Source of the DNA: Aquatica leii
Lineage: Eukaryota > Arthropoda > Insecta > Coleoptera > Lampyridae
NCBI GenBank assembly: GCA_035610365.1
Contig: CM069432.1
Coordinates: 278,975,482 to 279,039,481 of the forward strand
Reading direction: 5' to 3'
Length of the DNA: 64,000 nucleotides
The notes under the pieces are model-generated. The model searched no databases. It saw nothing but the letters and a program-made list of their open reading frames with translations, and was not told where the DNA came from. Below are positions 24,064-35,519 of the stretch, in pieces. Both the position numbers and the translations under genes were made by a program. Each line of letters starts with the position of its first letter. Within the stretch, counting starts at the first letter, position 1.

Positions 24064-25506
24064 TACATTAAGAAATAAAACACTTGTTCAGGTAAGACAA
24101 TGATAGACTTCTTTTTTTTTTGTATCGTTTACCTACGACAACACCCTCTAATGAAGGAAAATAAAGATAGGAATCGAATCGTCGTTGCATACAAAGTATT
24201 TACTGGTCCTGTGGCTACGCCACTGGTATCGTCATGATTATGACATAAATACTAAAAATACAAAATTGATTTGATTACAATCCACCCGTGGCCTTGACGT
24301 CGAATTCGCGAATCAGATATTTAAATGGGATTTGATTACCCGATAACATTACACAAAGCGTCGACGCGTACTTCCAATCTTTTTACATTTGTTATAATAT
24401 TGAAATTCATGGAAGTTAAGTGATAATATTAAAATCTATAAAAGTTAAGAGATAATGTTGTAAACGGAGCAAAAGATAACAAGTTAACTAAGCGCATATG
24501 ACCATATGAGTCACACGTCTTCGAACTCCACAGAACGATCTATAAAAGTTATATCTATCAATTTGCAACCTTGAAACACTGTAATCTGTAAACAGCTTCA
24601 CAATCAGCAATCAATACCGCCACTAGCGGCAATTAATAAAGTAATTATTATTAATCCATATTAGTTATTTCCACAAGCAAGCCATACGAGCTACAATATG
24701 ATCTTTGCAAGGACACTCAAAATATTACTGAGTCGTGTCACCGACTTTCACATACCGAATATTAAATAAGCGTTTACAATCCTTTTGCGTTTTAACGCCG
24801 GCACACACCGTACTTGACGTAACAAAAATTAAAAATGTTTTGTAAAATGACAACTTCCGACGTCTGACAGGTATTCATACGTCGGCGGTGGCAAAATTGC
24901 CCATCTGTCGGTCGAAAACAATTGCAATCTACATTTTCGCCGTTACAAGCAATTCAGTCCCGTGTGGTGGATTTCCCACAGTTGAGCTTTTGTAGCCAGT
25001 CGCAATCGACATCTTCAGAGTGAGAAAGGCTAGATAACTACTAAGGAATTATTCCAAATAGAAAATTGTAAAACATTAATATAGTTAAAAAAAATTAAAG
25101 CCAATTCCATTATTATGTGATATAGCTACAAGTTTTTGGTATACAGGTATAATGCCTAAACCAAAGAAGCTAGGCTTTTCTCATAAAGAATAACTTTACA
25201 AAGACAGGAATATGACTTGAATTCATCTCGAAAAGCTATACATTATAAAGAGTTTTAGCTAACATCCCAACATCAAAATTTAAAACGTTTCAATCAATAA
25301 TTTTAATTCTTTATGGAGGAGAAGCATACAAAACCACTTGAATCTTTTTTTAAGGCTATGTTTTGTGCCGCAAGCGTGCAGTTCATCATGCTACTGAAAT
25401 TTATTAGAACTGGTAAGTCAACAACTAAATGGATTACAGATAACATTACAATATAGAGCTTACAAAAAAGTTTAAAGCAGAACAATCCACCAGGCCAAAA
25501 ACAAAA

Positions 25507-25620
25507 ATTGTTATGTTAAAAATATTTCGGTGTGGCTTCCGTACTGTATGAATTTTGTCCCGGAACGTACTTTTTTTGACATACAGAACGTTATCAGTCA
25601 GTGTGACACCTGTGGTTATA
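25507..25620 (+). repeat. Dispersed repeat, copy 2 (also at 1318; related block at 43366)
   Basis: TTGTTATGTTAAAAATATTT, CGGTGTG, then GTACTGTATGAATTTTGTCC and CGGAACGT. The first part matches 1318-1355. The second part matches the reverse complement of about 43366-43405 (GTACTGTATAAGTTTTGTCC, CAGAACG). It seems to join blocks found separately elsewhere. Confidence 0.55.
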
Positions 25621-25848
25621 TATTAAAAAAGGCCACTTCCGTTTTGTGCAGTAAGAAAGTCAGACATATGTGCTAGTGTAAAGCCCGTGAGTTTCCACAT
25701 TTTTAAATGTATTAAATTATCCACGCTGATTTTGAATATTAAATAGAGGTTTAAGATGTGGTTGTTATGAGAAATTTATCGGGGTAAGAATGTATTTTCA
25801 TTTTACGCTGCAATTTGATTTTTCTATTTTATCACTAACAAATTTGAC

Positions 25849-25930
25849 TACCTACACGTGTTCTTTTAACTTTGGTTACCTGCACGGGTTCTTTTAACTG
25901 TGGGATACTGGCACCTGTTCTTTCATGCTG
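25849..25930 (+). repeat. Three imperfect 28-bp tandem units
   Basis: TACCTACACGTGTTCTTTTA(ACTTTGGT), TACCTGCACGGGTTCTTTTA(ACTGTGG) and TACTGGCACCTGTTCTTTCA(TGCTGG) follow one another. This is a small minisatellite. Confidence 0.8.
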
Positions 25931-26340
25931 GAAATGGAATATTTAGAATTGTTTTAGATATGTATTTTGCAGGCATATTTTGAATGAAGATAACAAAGCC
26001 ATTGTTTCAATTGCTACGATTACGAACAAATTGGAAGATACATTTACCAAAATATCTATACTAAAGTAGGGAAACTACGCATTTGGTTTTCTTAACAGAT
26101 CGTATAAAACTCGGTTTGTGACAACGCTGTATGTAAAGTAAAGTGACCAAATATGGAATAGATGCCTAATATGGAATATCGAATTATGTCTAAAACTACT
26201 GGTGCCGTCTACTAATTAAAGACTGACACACCATCTAACGCACATTTATGTGTTGCAGGAAAGTTTTGGTAGCCACGGCGCCATTAGTTTAGATCACACT
26301 GTCGCTAAACACGTTCTGTTGTGATTCAAAGTTTATTTAC

Positions 26341-26600
26341 TAGTAAGTATCTTTTTATTTTTTAGCGAAGCTTTTCAGTTTAATTAAATTTCTTTGAATG
26401 TATACTTAACCTCAAATGCCTTATTTTATAATTTCAAAGTTGCTTATGGTTAATTTTATGTTTCTTTAGTAAAAAACAAAGGTTTAATTTAATGTGAGAT
26501 TAGTGCTAATATAGAATATGTAAACGTTCCAAATATGGACTGTATTAGATATTAGGGTCACTTCCAAATATTGCAATACAAGTAAGCGATGTTTCTTTTC
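26341..26600 (+). other. Possible intron in the 5' leader of Tigger 3
   Basis: TTACTAGTAAGTATCTTTTT at about 26338 offers a strong GTAAGT donor and GTTTCTTTTCAG ending near 26600 a pyrimidine-rich acceptor, directly before the transposase ATG. This is inferred only from consensus. Confidence 0.35.
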
Positions 26601-26609
26601 AGAAAGATA

Positions 26610-27515
26610 ATGTCGCTAAAATCGAATAAAAAAAGAAAGTTTTGGAATGACAAGAGGATGTCGGCAGCAGTTACAGCGGTACGACAAAACCAAATGGGTT
26701 ATCTAAAAGCAGCTAAAGAATTTCAAGTACCTAGAACCACACTTTTTCGACTATGTCAAAACGAAGGTACACCCGATCAAATTTCAAAGACTAAATTAGG
26801 AAGAAAACCTGTGTTTTCATCAGAATTGGAAGATGAGCTCAAAAGACACTTCTTAGACATGAACAAGCATTACTTTGGGTTATCAAGAATCGACGTCAAG
26901 AGATTGGCATATCAGTTAGCAGTTGCAAACGGAATTGACCACAGATTTTCTGAGCATATTCAGCGGACTGGACAAAAGTAGCTGAAGTGCTTTTTGCAAA
27001 GACACCCAAGGTTAACAATTAGAAAACCAACTGGAACTTAACTGGCGAGAGCTTTTGGATTTACACAGGAGAATGTTGGCAGATTTTTTGATCTCCTTGA
27101 AGCAAAAATGGATGAACATAACTATCCACCAGATAGAGTTTTTAACACGAACGAAACTGGCTTTTCTTGCCATATTAATGACTGGATTCAAACCTCAGTT
27201 TTTACGGATTGGTTTAAACATTTTCTTTATAAAGTAAAACCATCAAAAGAAGATTCTGTCCTAATTTTGGATGGACACAATAGCCACACAAGAAACCTTG
27301 AATTTTTAAAATTGACAAAAGCAAATATGTGACCATTTTAAGCAAGATTCTTCCGATGATGATCTATCGAACGAAGTTATTGAAAAATATTTTGCTACAT
27401 ACATTTTTCCGAAGACACTAGCAGATAAATCTGGATTCAGTGTAATTTGTGCAGGTATTGGGCTCATGAGGAATGCTCAGGCGCACTGAACGAGCATTTT
27501 ATTTGCGATTCTTGC
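26610..27515 (+). pseudogene. Tigger-like transposase 3 with internal deletion and PHD-like tail
   Basis: The ATG at 26610 gives MSLKSNKKRKFWNDKRMSAA and then QMGYLKAAKEFQVPRTTLFR, the psq-type HTH, and YFGLSRIDVKRLAYQLAVAN. An upstream in-frame ATG at 26589 is possible, but TTTCTTTTCAG just before 26600 looks like a 3' splice site, so I prefer 26610. After a frame change near 26980, 27085-27330 reads FDLLEAKMDEHNYPPDRVFN, TNETGFSC (DETG block with Asn for Asp) and then at once INDWIQTSVFTDWFKHFL and VLILDGHNSH. The segment between the two catalytic blocks (tens of residues) is missing. Past a stop, 27430-27510 reads WIQCNLCRYWAHEECSGALN and HFICDSCK, a PHD-like Cys/His pattern. It is dead by deletion. 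Confidence 0.82.
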
Positions 27516-27904
27516 AAATAACTTGTATATGTGCCGGCTATTTTTGTGAGTGCAAAAGTTGTTCTTTAGTTACCATTTTCTGTTAATTATTTTCTGTTTC
27601 TAAATTTTTTAAAAAATTATTTTTTGATAATGTCTTTGTAGTATTATGTTTCTGAGATTAAATAAAAGTTTATTCTACATACTTAGTATATCTAAAGAGG
27701 TATTCCATATTAGATTCACTTTTCTGATAAGGAGAAAAATGCAACTTTTTATCTATGAGCTCATAACTTTTTCTTGGGCAGTTCAATTCCTATATAACTT
27801 CAACAATCTTGTTAAATGATCCTTTATATTATATAATAAACATTTTTTTTAATAAGAAGTTTTTTTAGTTATCAATAACAAAATGGTATTCCGTACTTTA
27901 CTCT

Positions 27905-29868
27905 ATATAATAATTTACTTTTTAGCAATTTTAGAGAATTTGTGCGGTACGTGCCATTAGCTAATAGCATACACTAAATTGTGAGTATTTTGTTTCTTAT
28001 ATAAACTTTCTTTGGTCTACGTTGTCAGTTGTTTGCACGCGCCATTGTACGTACATATTATGTTTGTTGTCACAATTAAGTGTAAAATTTTTTTAATGTA
28101 ATATATTAAAAGCTGCGCTGTGTTTCCCTTAAGCACGAGATATTTGTGTTGCATTCACCAACGTAATTTTTAATGTAAAATTAACCCAAATTATTTTGTT
28201 TATATGTACGAAGTGTTGTCCAACCTTAAGGGGCCTGCATCAAGATTATTGTCTGTGATATTTATTGACGAACTCTTGCTTGATAGTATCTGCGTAGTTC
28301 TACATCGTTTTTTAAGCTCTTTCATTCTTTGTTAACATAAATATATTTGTTAATTAATATAATTGTAAAACATTTTAATTATACTGTTTTGCCCTGTTTT
28401 TCTACCAAAAGATGCGTATACAGAAATATAAAAACTGACAAAACGAATTATCTATTCAATTCTGTTTTGCAATTTGTTTACCTTCAGTGTTACATAGATG
28501 TAAACGGGATCTGTAGTTAATATTTTTCCGTTTTGGCGCTTTTTTAATTATCTTATAATTAGCACACCAAGAGCCATCTACGACTTTCTCTTTTTCTTCA
28601 GTTTTTTGAGTTGCCGCCTGAATTATGGTTAAATTTACGTAACAAAATGAAAATCTCAACAACTAAAATTTTAAAATATAAAAAAGTACGTAAACGTTCA
28701 ACAAACAATTGACAATTAATGCATAATTAAAAATTACTGAATGTCAAAGGAAAGATAAGAAATAAAAAATAAAACAGAAAAACTAAATCGTGAATTCAGC
28801 TGACACTAAAGGTGATAATAATGTGATTTCAGTATTTTGAATAAACACCTAATAATACTGATACTTTAATTGTAAAAACATTTTAAGTAAAACAAAAAAA
28901 TACTCAAATTGCTGGGTGATGACCAAAGCGCGAAATATAACAATATTCAAGAGAAAACCATTACACCTAAACCTAATCTTCATCTCACAACAAATCCAGG
29001 TAAAACTAAATTATTACTACTTAATAAACACACTTTGTAACACGTCCTTGGCGTCGAAAACAATTACGTACCTCGGGTAGCAGGTCGAGATTATAAAACA
29101 ATGATTCAGAAAAAAAAACAATACGTATACTTATTTACATAATTACAAAGAAACTACTATCGTATCTAGAACAAAAATAAAAGCCGCCCCTTAACTACCG
29201 TTTAATTACTGCTTTCTAAGTGTTAATTCCACGGAAGTGGTGATGTGCTGTGAAGTAAAATTTATTTAGTGGGAACGGGTATCAAGAGGAAATCAGGAAG
29301 CAAACAGGTGATTACCAGCAAATTGTAAATCTTGACGGCGGATTTTGACGTTCCGTGTTTCTTAATTAACGAATATTTCAAGAATTAATTGCGTCACCGA
29401 TAATTACAGGGTTTTACAGTTAGGTGTGGAGTTTTAATTGAGTGGACGTCGATCGGACTGCTAATGAAATTAGAAGCGTGGTTTAATTGAAAAGTTAAGG
29501 TCCCCAATGGTAAATTGAATTGTAAGTGAAATCAAATGAATGCAATGAACTCAATGAATATAAGCAGGTATCTTTTATTTAACATGATTAATAAAATATT
29601 AAACTAATGAAAATAAATTACCGTAAAGTTGTCGAACTACTCAGTGGGTCTACCAATTACCTGAAGATTTTCGATTACAAAGCTCTTTCAATAGTGATAG
29701 TCATCCCTTTTGATTGATGTGCGATATGTAACCGCAGTGTAAGTGCGTCTAACAGCCTCAGTATTTGCGATCAAAGAAAATAAATTTTTATCCACCCAAA
29801 TAAAAAACGTCGCTAGACAACGACCAACGAAAATAAATTAATATAACACTCCATAAAACAGCACTCAC
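27905..29868. other. AT-rich sequence, no gene; possible first intron
   Basis: No recognisable coding sequence. The minus frame 28456-28662 overlaps a dispersed repeat and is not a gene. The part from about 29030 to 29560 is less AT-rich than its surroundings, as regulatory or intronic DNA next to a promoter might be. It would be the start of intron 1 if the exon at 29869-30038 is real. Confidence 0.3.
28528..28650. repeat. Dispersed repeat, copy 2 (also at 1468)
   Basis: CCGTTTTGGCGCTTTTTTAA, then AATTAGCACACCAAGAG and GGTTAAATTTACGTAACAAA correspond in order and orientation to 1468-1590. Confidence 0.6.
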
Positions 29869-30038
29869 CTACAGTACGATCAGCTTAGTGAAAATGGGTG
29901 AAATGAAACAGTGATGATTGCGATAGGCAAGGAAACCGGTCCAGGTCTGATGCAGCGGTCGGTAGTGGATGAATCAATCGCTAAAATACACTAGGTTGGT
30001 TACAAGCTCTCAGGAAAGAAAAAAGAGAGAAGAGAGGT
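29869..30038 (-). other. Putative untranslated first exon of a host gene
   Basis: Read on the minus strand, about 170 bases lie between a TATA box (30062-30069) and a consensus splice donor (GTACTGTAG followed by GTGAGTGC; donor GT at 29867-29868). The exon contains no ATG, so it would be wholly 5' UTR, as is common in insect genes. It has a pyrimidine-rich start (CTCTCTTCTCTCTTTTTTCT) and is more GC-rich than its surroundings, with no match to a transposon in the window. The rest of the gene would lie to the left, beyond or among the repeats. No coding exon was found, so its identity is unknown. Confidence 0.4.
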
Positions 30039-30061
30039 CTTTTTCCCGGTTACTGCAGCAG

Positions 30062-30069
30062 CTTTTATA
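30062..30069 (-). promoter_or_regulatory. TATA box (TATAAAAG) of the putative host promoter
   Basis: The minus strand reads GGTATAAAAGCTGCTGCAG. About 31 bases downstream (near 30038) is the expected start region, AGACCTCTCTTC. Upstream, 30075-30130 is GC-rich (GACGACGCGCGCGACGATAA), unusual for this window. Confidence 0.45.
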
Positions 30070-30155
30070 CCTTTCTCTAGTTCCACTTGGTTGCACTGGC
30101 AGCGGTTATCGTCGCGCGCGTCGTCCTGATGCTGCAATGGTTGGGTGAAATTTCT

Positions 30156-30850
30156 TTATTGATATAAAATTGTAGCCTGGATTTTTGGGTTTCGTAAAAA
30201 CGGCAAAGAACCTTCTTTTCCTATTTCAAACATAAATTTTAGATATGGATTGTTAAAAACGTTCAAGGTGTTATTAATTTCTGATTCGGGAATACATGTA
30301 ACGAAATAATTAACATAACATAATAAAAATGTCGGTATGTAAGTCAGTTTGTTTTTAACCATACATTGTGAGATTCGCTAATCTAGGTGACGACAAACTG
30401 CCTATGGCGGTATCAACATTTTTAGTATACATTTTGTCAGTAAACGTAAAATAACTGAAACGAAAAAGTAATTCAGTGATTTCAACAGAACTAACGCTAT
30501 CGTGGTATAGGTCTTTAGTTCTACCCAGTATTCTTTTAGTAGTTTTGCTATAAGCTCTTTGGTAATATTAGTGAATAAAGATATAACATCAAATGATATC
30601 ATCTTAAAATTAGACGACAGGGTTGTAAGGATACTTTATTTGATGTACAGTTGCCTGACAAAGTGGCTCAATGTATGGCATTTATAATGGTTTAGAAAAC
30701 TTTGTAGTACCACTGTCATTTTGTGGTAAATAAAATACATTTTTTGCAAGTTTTGCGCAAGACGTGTTTGAGTAGAGAAAACGACCACGTATTTCCGCTT
30801 TGGGATAGTATTGGTGGTTAGGGTGGACGAAAAGGAAAGGTCGTGCAAAT
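30156..30850 (-). pseudogene. Penelope-like element reverse transcriptase relic
   Basis: Three minus-strand pieces in order. 30848-30636 is uncertain. 30602-30402 reads SFDVISLFTNITKELIAKLL, which is the Penelope RT block with the first catalytic Asp, and leads in a shifted frame to TDKMYTKNVDTAIGSLSSPRLANL, the GTPMGSxLSPxLA block. 30362-30156 reads YVNYFVTCIPESEINNTLNV, then LKFMFEIGKEGSLPFL, the YVDD region with both active-site Asp residues replaced. These patterns (SFDVxSLFTNIP, TCIPxxxIxxTLxxFN, GSLPFLD) are specific to Penelope-like elements. The GIY-YIG endonuclease is not present. Confidence 0.85.
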
Positions 30851-30910
30851 TTTGATTAATTCCCCACCAACTTGATGAAATGCTTACGGTGACACCGAAG
30901 TGGAAAATAA

Positions 30911-31012
30911 GAGAATATGAGGGGTTTTAATAGGTAGGAGTCCGGCACTATACAGCGTGATTGAGTATAGCGCTGGATGTCCATGATGGATTTCCCTATC
31001 AGAAAAAAAAGC
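30911..31012 (+). mobile_element. 5'-truncated tail of the R1-type LINE at 50.3 kb
   Basis: GAGGGGTTTTAATAGGTAGG, AGTCCGGCACTA, GGATGTCCATGATGGATTTC, CC and a run of eight A residues match 54568-54662 (GGGGTTTTAGCCGGTAAGAG, TCCGGCACTA, GGTGTCCAAGATAGATTTCC). It is therefore the 3' UTR end of the same LINE family. Confidence 0.85.
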
Positions 31013-34000
31013 ATTAATTCCTGTTGAGTTTATAAATAAATATGGATTAATCTACCGTCATCAAGACGAATATAAGGCATGCACTTTCCGTATTTGTGTT
31101 TTAATAATTGGAATTAAAAAACATAACATTATCCTATTAAAATTACATTTACCGTACACGGTCATCAATTGCATCTCGTTATCACACTTTTGCCACGATG
31201 TTACTTATTTCATCGTACTGCATTTCATCGAAATATTCAATGTTGTAATTTGTAACTTTGCTTTCAATGTGAGCATCCTCGCATTCGTCGTAAAAATGTT
31301 TGCATTTGTCGTAAAAGAAACATTCTTTTTATCATCGAAGGAGCTATAGCATTGATTGAATAAAGTAGTATTAGAAAGTTACTTAACTCTGGTTGTAATT
31401 TTAAAATTCCGGATAAACATTGAGATACTTAAAAGTGTAATGCAGGTTGTTTGACGCATTCAATAACAAGTTAAACTTAATCTAATAAATAAATAATAAC
31501 TTTTACTAGAAGTGTAAGTTATCTACCTTATTCCATTATCGACGTAATTGTAGCGGCGGAGAAGATCCGAGCTACGGTGTTATTATATACGATACAGTAT
31601 GTATCTGTCCTTTTGAGTTTTCATTATAATATACAAGATAGCTTAATTATTTCTGTATAATTAATGATCCTGAGCATTATACGGTTTTTGCGAAATGTAT
31701 GCGTTATTACTTTTTATCTTTCTCTGTACATTCAATAATTTTTGATTAATATATATTCCCTGTCAATCTAAGTGCAGGCTTAAGACACGAAATGTAACCA
31801 CACAAAAAATTAAAGTAGTTTTGTATGTTTTTCTTAGGTGAAGAATTTAAATTATTTATCTTAATATACTAGAGAAGAATAAAAAATATTACTAAAAACA
31901 CAGCAATTGGTACGTAGTTAGAGTTTAATTTAATGCCATCAACATCGAGTTTTGTAGCATTTTTTCTCGAAAAAATAAAACCAAATAGTAACCTAACACA
32001 TTTTACCTTACGTAAAATGGGGCATCGATCGATCTTCCGAATCATCGCCAAAAAGCGTAAAAATTGCCAAAATTTTGCATTCTTTTTACGTTTGCCCAAT
32101 TTTGATACTGAAGCTGCACTTATTCATAAAATAACAACTATGATTATTTTAAAAGCACATTAAATTCACTACAATTTCAAGCTAAAATGGTTATTATAAG
32201 CCTAATAGTTTTCGAGATACCGCTGTGCTAAAAATTATGAAAATATGAAAAGGTAACAGAAAAATCTCCTGGAAAGCCTATGTTCATGATACTTTTCAGT
32301 TTCCCTATCTTCTATATTTTTTAGCCCGATCAATTTTGTTACCTGGAAGGCTGTATGCACAAGTAGCTCATATTGCTCTTTGCCATCCAGTAGGCTATCG
32401 AGCTCGCTAGTATTCATGTCAACAATGATATCTGGTCTATCCTTCCAGGATTGTCCACAGCATTCGCCTATTTTAAATGGCGCTTTAAATCTGTTTTTCT
32501 GCAGTTACATGCATTGCCACGTATTTTCTTAGTTTCAGAAGTTCATCTGCAAGAAGTGTAAAGAAGCCGGACCCCCATTCAATCAGATCGATAACTATAC
32601 CAAGCCACTTTTCCATCTAATAGTAGTTTGTAAGTGAATCAAACCTTGCAGCGTCTTAAGTGGGAAGCAGTCTGGTAAAGTTGAAGTTTGTCTTGTATTG
32701 CAGCTTTTGCAAAGAACTGATAGCTAAGGTCATTTGAGGATTTCAATTAAATTAATAATACAGCACAATAACAGTTTGCTTTCCTGCGTTTCCACTGAAA
32801 TCATGGGTAAAAAAAAGAGATGACGTTCTGAAGAAATTCAGGTGGTTGAGTAGAGGATATCTGGAGTGTGTGAGATCCTTTTTTTAGTTTTATTAGGAAG
32901 TGTGACGAACCATATCTCGGACATTCTTAGACCTATTGTACCCATTTAATTTTAAATTGTAGAAGATTTAACATAATTTTAACATGATTATAATTTTTTA
33001 TAAAAAAGTGCGGCTTTAGGGTCAAAACTGGCCAAACGTAAAAAAGTTCAAATTATATGTTTTTTGTGCGGTGATTTGGACGGTTATCGAGGTCAAAAAA
33101 TTGGATTTTGTATCTCGGCACTATCACATACAATATAAAAAAAAGAATTCTACTATTTTGATGACAAGGTTACTATGCTATAGCAAAAAACGTCAGACCA
33201 ACGTCTAAGAAAGACTGAACAATATAAATAAAAGTAAATGGGAAATAATAAAAATAAAAATCCGATCGTTGAAAAAAAATTAATAAACGAAAGTCACAAA
33301 ACAGCAAAAATAAGACTGAAAATAATATGGATTGGTATTGCATAATTTGTTGTGATTCAAATTATAATTTTTGCTCAACAACGAGACTCACAGTAGTAAT
33401 ACAATTTATTTAATGCAACCAGACTTTTTTTGAAAAGTTAGTAAAAATTTTGTGTCAAATTTTTATGTAGGTGTAAATTAAGAAATGTTTGCATCAAAAC
33501 TTTTAAAAACTTGATAACCAACGTCATTAATTATGGTTATAAAGTTTTTATGGTTTTTTGTAATTTAAATAAACAAACAGATTTTGAAGTGTATATTTTT
33601 TTGCAAAGATTGTTAACATAAGATTTACCTTTTTTATTGTCAATTGAAAACTTGTTAATTAACTCATTATTTCAAAATTATACTGTAAAATTACGTCGAA
33701 TGCTTGTAATATTTAAAATGTTTCACGTTCTACTTAAGGTAGGAATTTAAAACAGTCTGGGTTATATTTATTTTATTAATTATTTACGTCAAAGTTTAAA
33801 AACAAACTATTTTAAAAAGATAAACAGTTTTAAAATTAAACAATAAACAAAAAAAAATTTTTTTAATTACTTTTACGAATAAGCAAGACACGACAAATTC
33901 GTACGGGAGTCCTATGACATTTACCAATATAACATAAAATTTTATATTAAAAAACTTAACCGAAATCAAGTTATTGCTAGTCTAGTTGAAGTAATAAAAT

Positions 34001-35489
34001 TATTTTTAAATGTATCTAAACAAATAGTTTGGAAAAGGAGAAAATTTAACAAAATTAAACTTGTGTGTTTAGCGTTACGAGAGACTACGAAAAATTATGA
34101 ATAAAATTTGTGTACAACTACTAATGTTAAATACTCTTCTGAAATTATAAATAGATGTTTAATTAACAAATAACCACAATTGTTACAATGATAATTTCTA
34201 CTACGATACAAATAATATTTATATGTAGTTTTATAATTTTTTTTACAAATCAACTAAGCATTCAAAATAAATTATTTAATTCTTATTCAAATTTAAATTC
34301 TTTGTAAAAAATAATAATATATTACTATTTTTATCGTTAATTAAACGGATACACAATTTGTTGTTGTCGTTTTTTCTTATTTCTTTTTATATATTTATAT
34401 GTTGCATGTACTGAGTAATTGCCACATTTAAATGTATAACCTTCCCCGGTATAAGTATCGCTAACATTAGCAATGTCGTGAAGGTTTGATGTAAACGCTT
34501 TATTTTGTAAAGCGTTCTTCTTCGCTGTCACGTCTTACACGTATCACATGATTTATAGTACCACTTTCTGCTGGATGCATCATATCCTTAGGATATAGTA
34601 TGTTATTATCACTCTCTTAAATAAACTTCAAGTGTTACAGCAAGGAATTGGAAAATTGTTTCGACTAACAATAAATTTTCTCGAGTTATCAAAATTCAAT
34701 TTGAAAACATAATTAAAATTAATTTTTTTTAAATTAACTGTACTACTAAATTGTCAGGTAATTGCCGTTAACTTCTTAGATAAAATTTTTAATAAATTAA
34801 AATTTAATCTGTAATTAATAAGACTAACATAACTTAAATCAAACTTTACTGCTAAATACTAGCATTTATAGAACAATTAACAACAAAATAAATCAATTCT
34901 ATTGCTCAATTAATTATTTAAAAAAATACTCAGATGATTAAATCAAATTTTTAATTAATATTCCACAAAGTACTAATTGTAGTACCACGCAGAGATAATA
35001 TTTGTATAATTTACATTTTGAAGTCGGCTACATTACATTTTTTTACGTATAAGTTTTAGATTTGATTGAGTAAAACTTGAATAAAATATAAACTAACACA
35101 AAATATCTTAGGGTAGAGGCTACAACACCGATTGTAACAATTTAAATTTAATTTCTGGTACATTTCATGTTGACGAGTATGCAACTTTCCACGCACAGTC
35201 GTGTTAAGTGTCAAATTTCAACTTTTTTGATAAATATTTTTCCTGCAAGAGGGAGTACAGGTAACACGGATTTAATTGCATTTCATTTTCCGTTTGACCA
35301 TTGTTCACTTTGTGTGTGGGTTAAAAAATCGTTGGGCAAGTGCAAATTTTTCTTCTGCAAACATCCATCTTACGTAACTTTTCAGGAAAAAACCTGCAAG
35401 TTTGGTGGCCCTTTCCTTTACCCTAACCCTACTTTTCTCTACTCGCAATTAAAGGTGGCGCAAAGCGCCGATTTACTAATCTATTTTAG
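31013..35489. other. AT-rich sequence without recognisable genes
   Basis: About 4.5 kb. Open frames at 31869-32099 (-), 31933-32163, 32235-32417 (-), 34337-34531 (-) and 35167-35526 have no recognised domain. The stretch 32300-32700 is a little less AT-rich and may contain a decayed coding piece, but no family could be read from it. Confidence 0.3.
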
Positions 35490-35519
35490 GTGCTACCATC
35501 TCAACCTACATCAATTCGC

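Larger units (their letters stand above)
20781..26130. other. Long AT-rich stretch, small repeats only
   Basis: About 5.3 kb without a recognisable gene. The frames at 21304-21495, 21697-21894 and 25303-25485 (-) have no identifiable domain. A TGGCGCCCGAGCATG block at 21996 resembles a retrotransposon primer binding site but has no LTR end beside it. A moderately GC-rich segment lies at 24780-25030. Small repeats inside it are listed separately. If the promoter at 30.06 kb is real, this could be intron. Confidence 0.35.
26135..27904 (+). mobile_element. Tigger-like element 3 with terminal repeats
   Basis: Left end AAAGTAAAGTGACCAAATAT(GGAATAG) and right end, read inward, GAGTAAAGTACGGAATACC form imperfect terminal repeats. 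The block CxAATATGGAATA recurs near both ends: 26148, 26166, 26507, 26529, 26563 (diverged) and inverted at 27698 and 27885. These look like subterminal transposase-binding sites. The element encloses one transposase gene. Confidence 0.75.
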
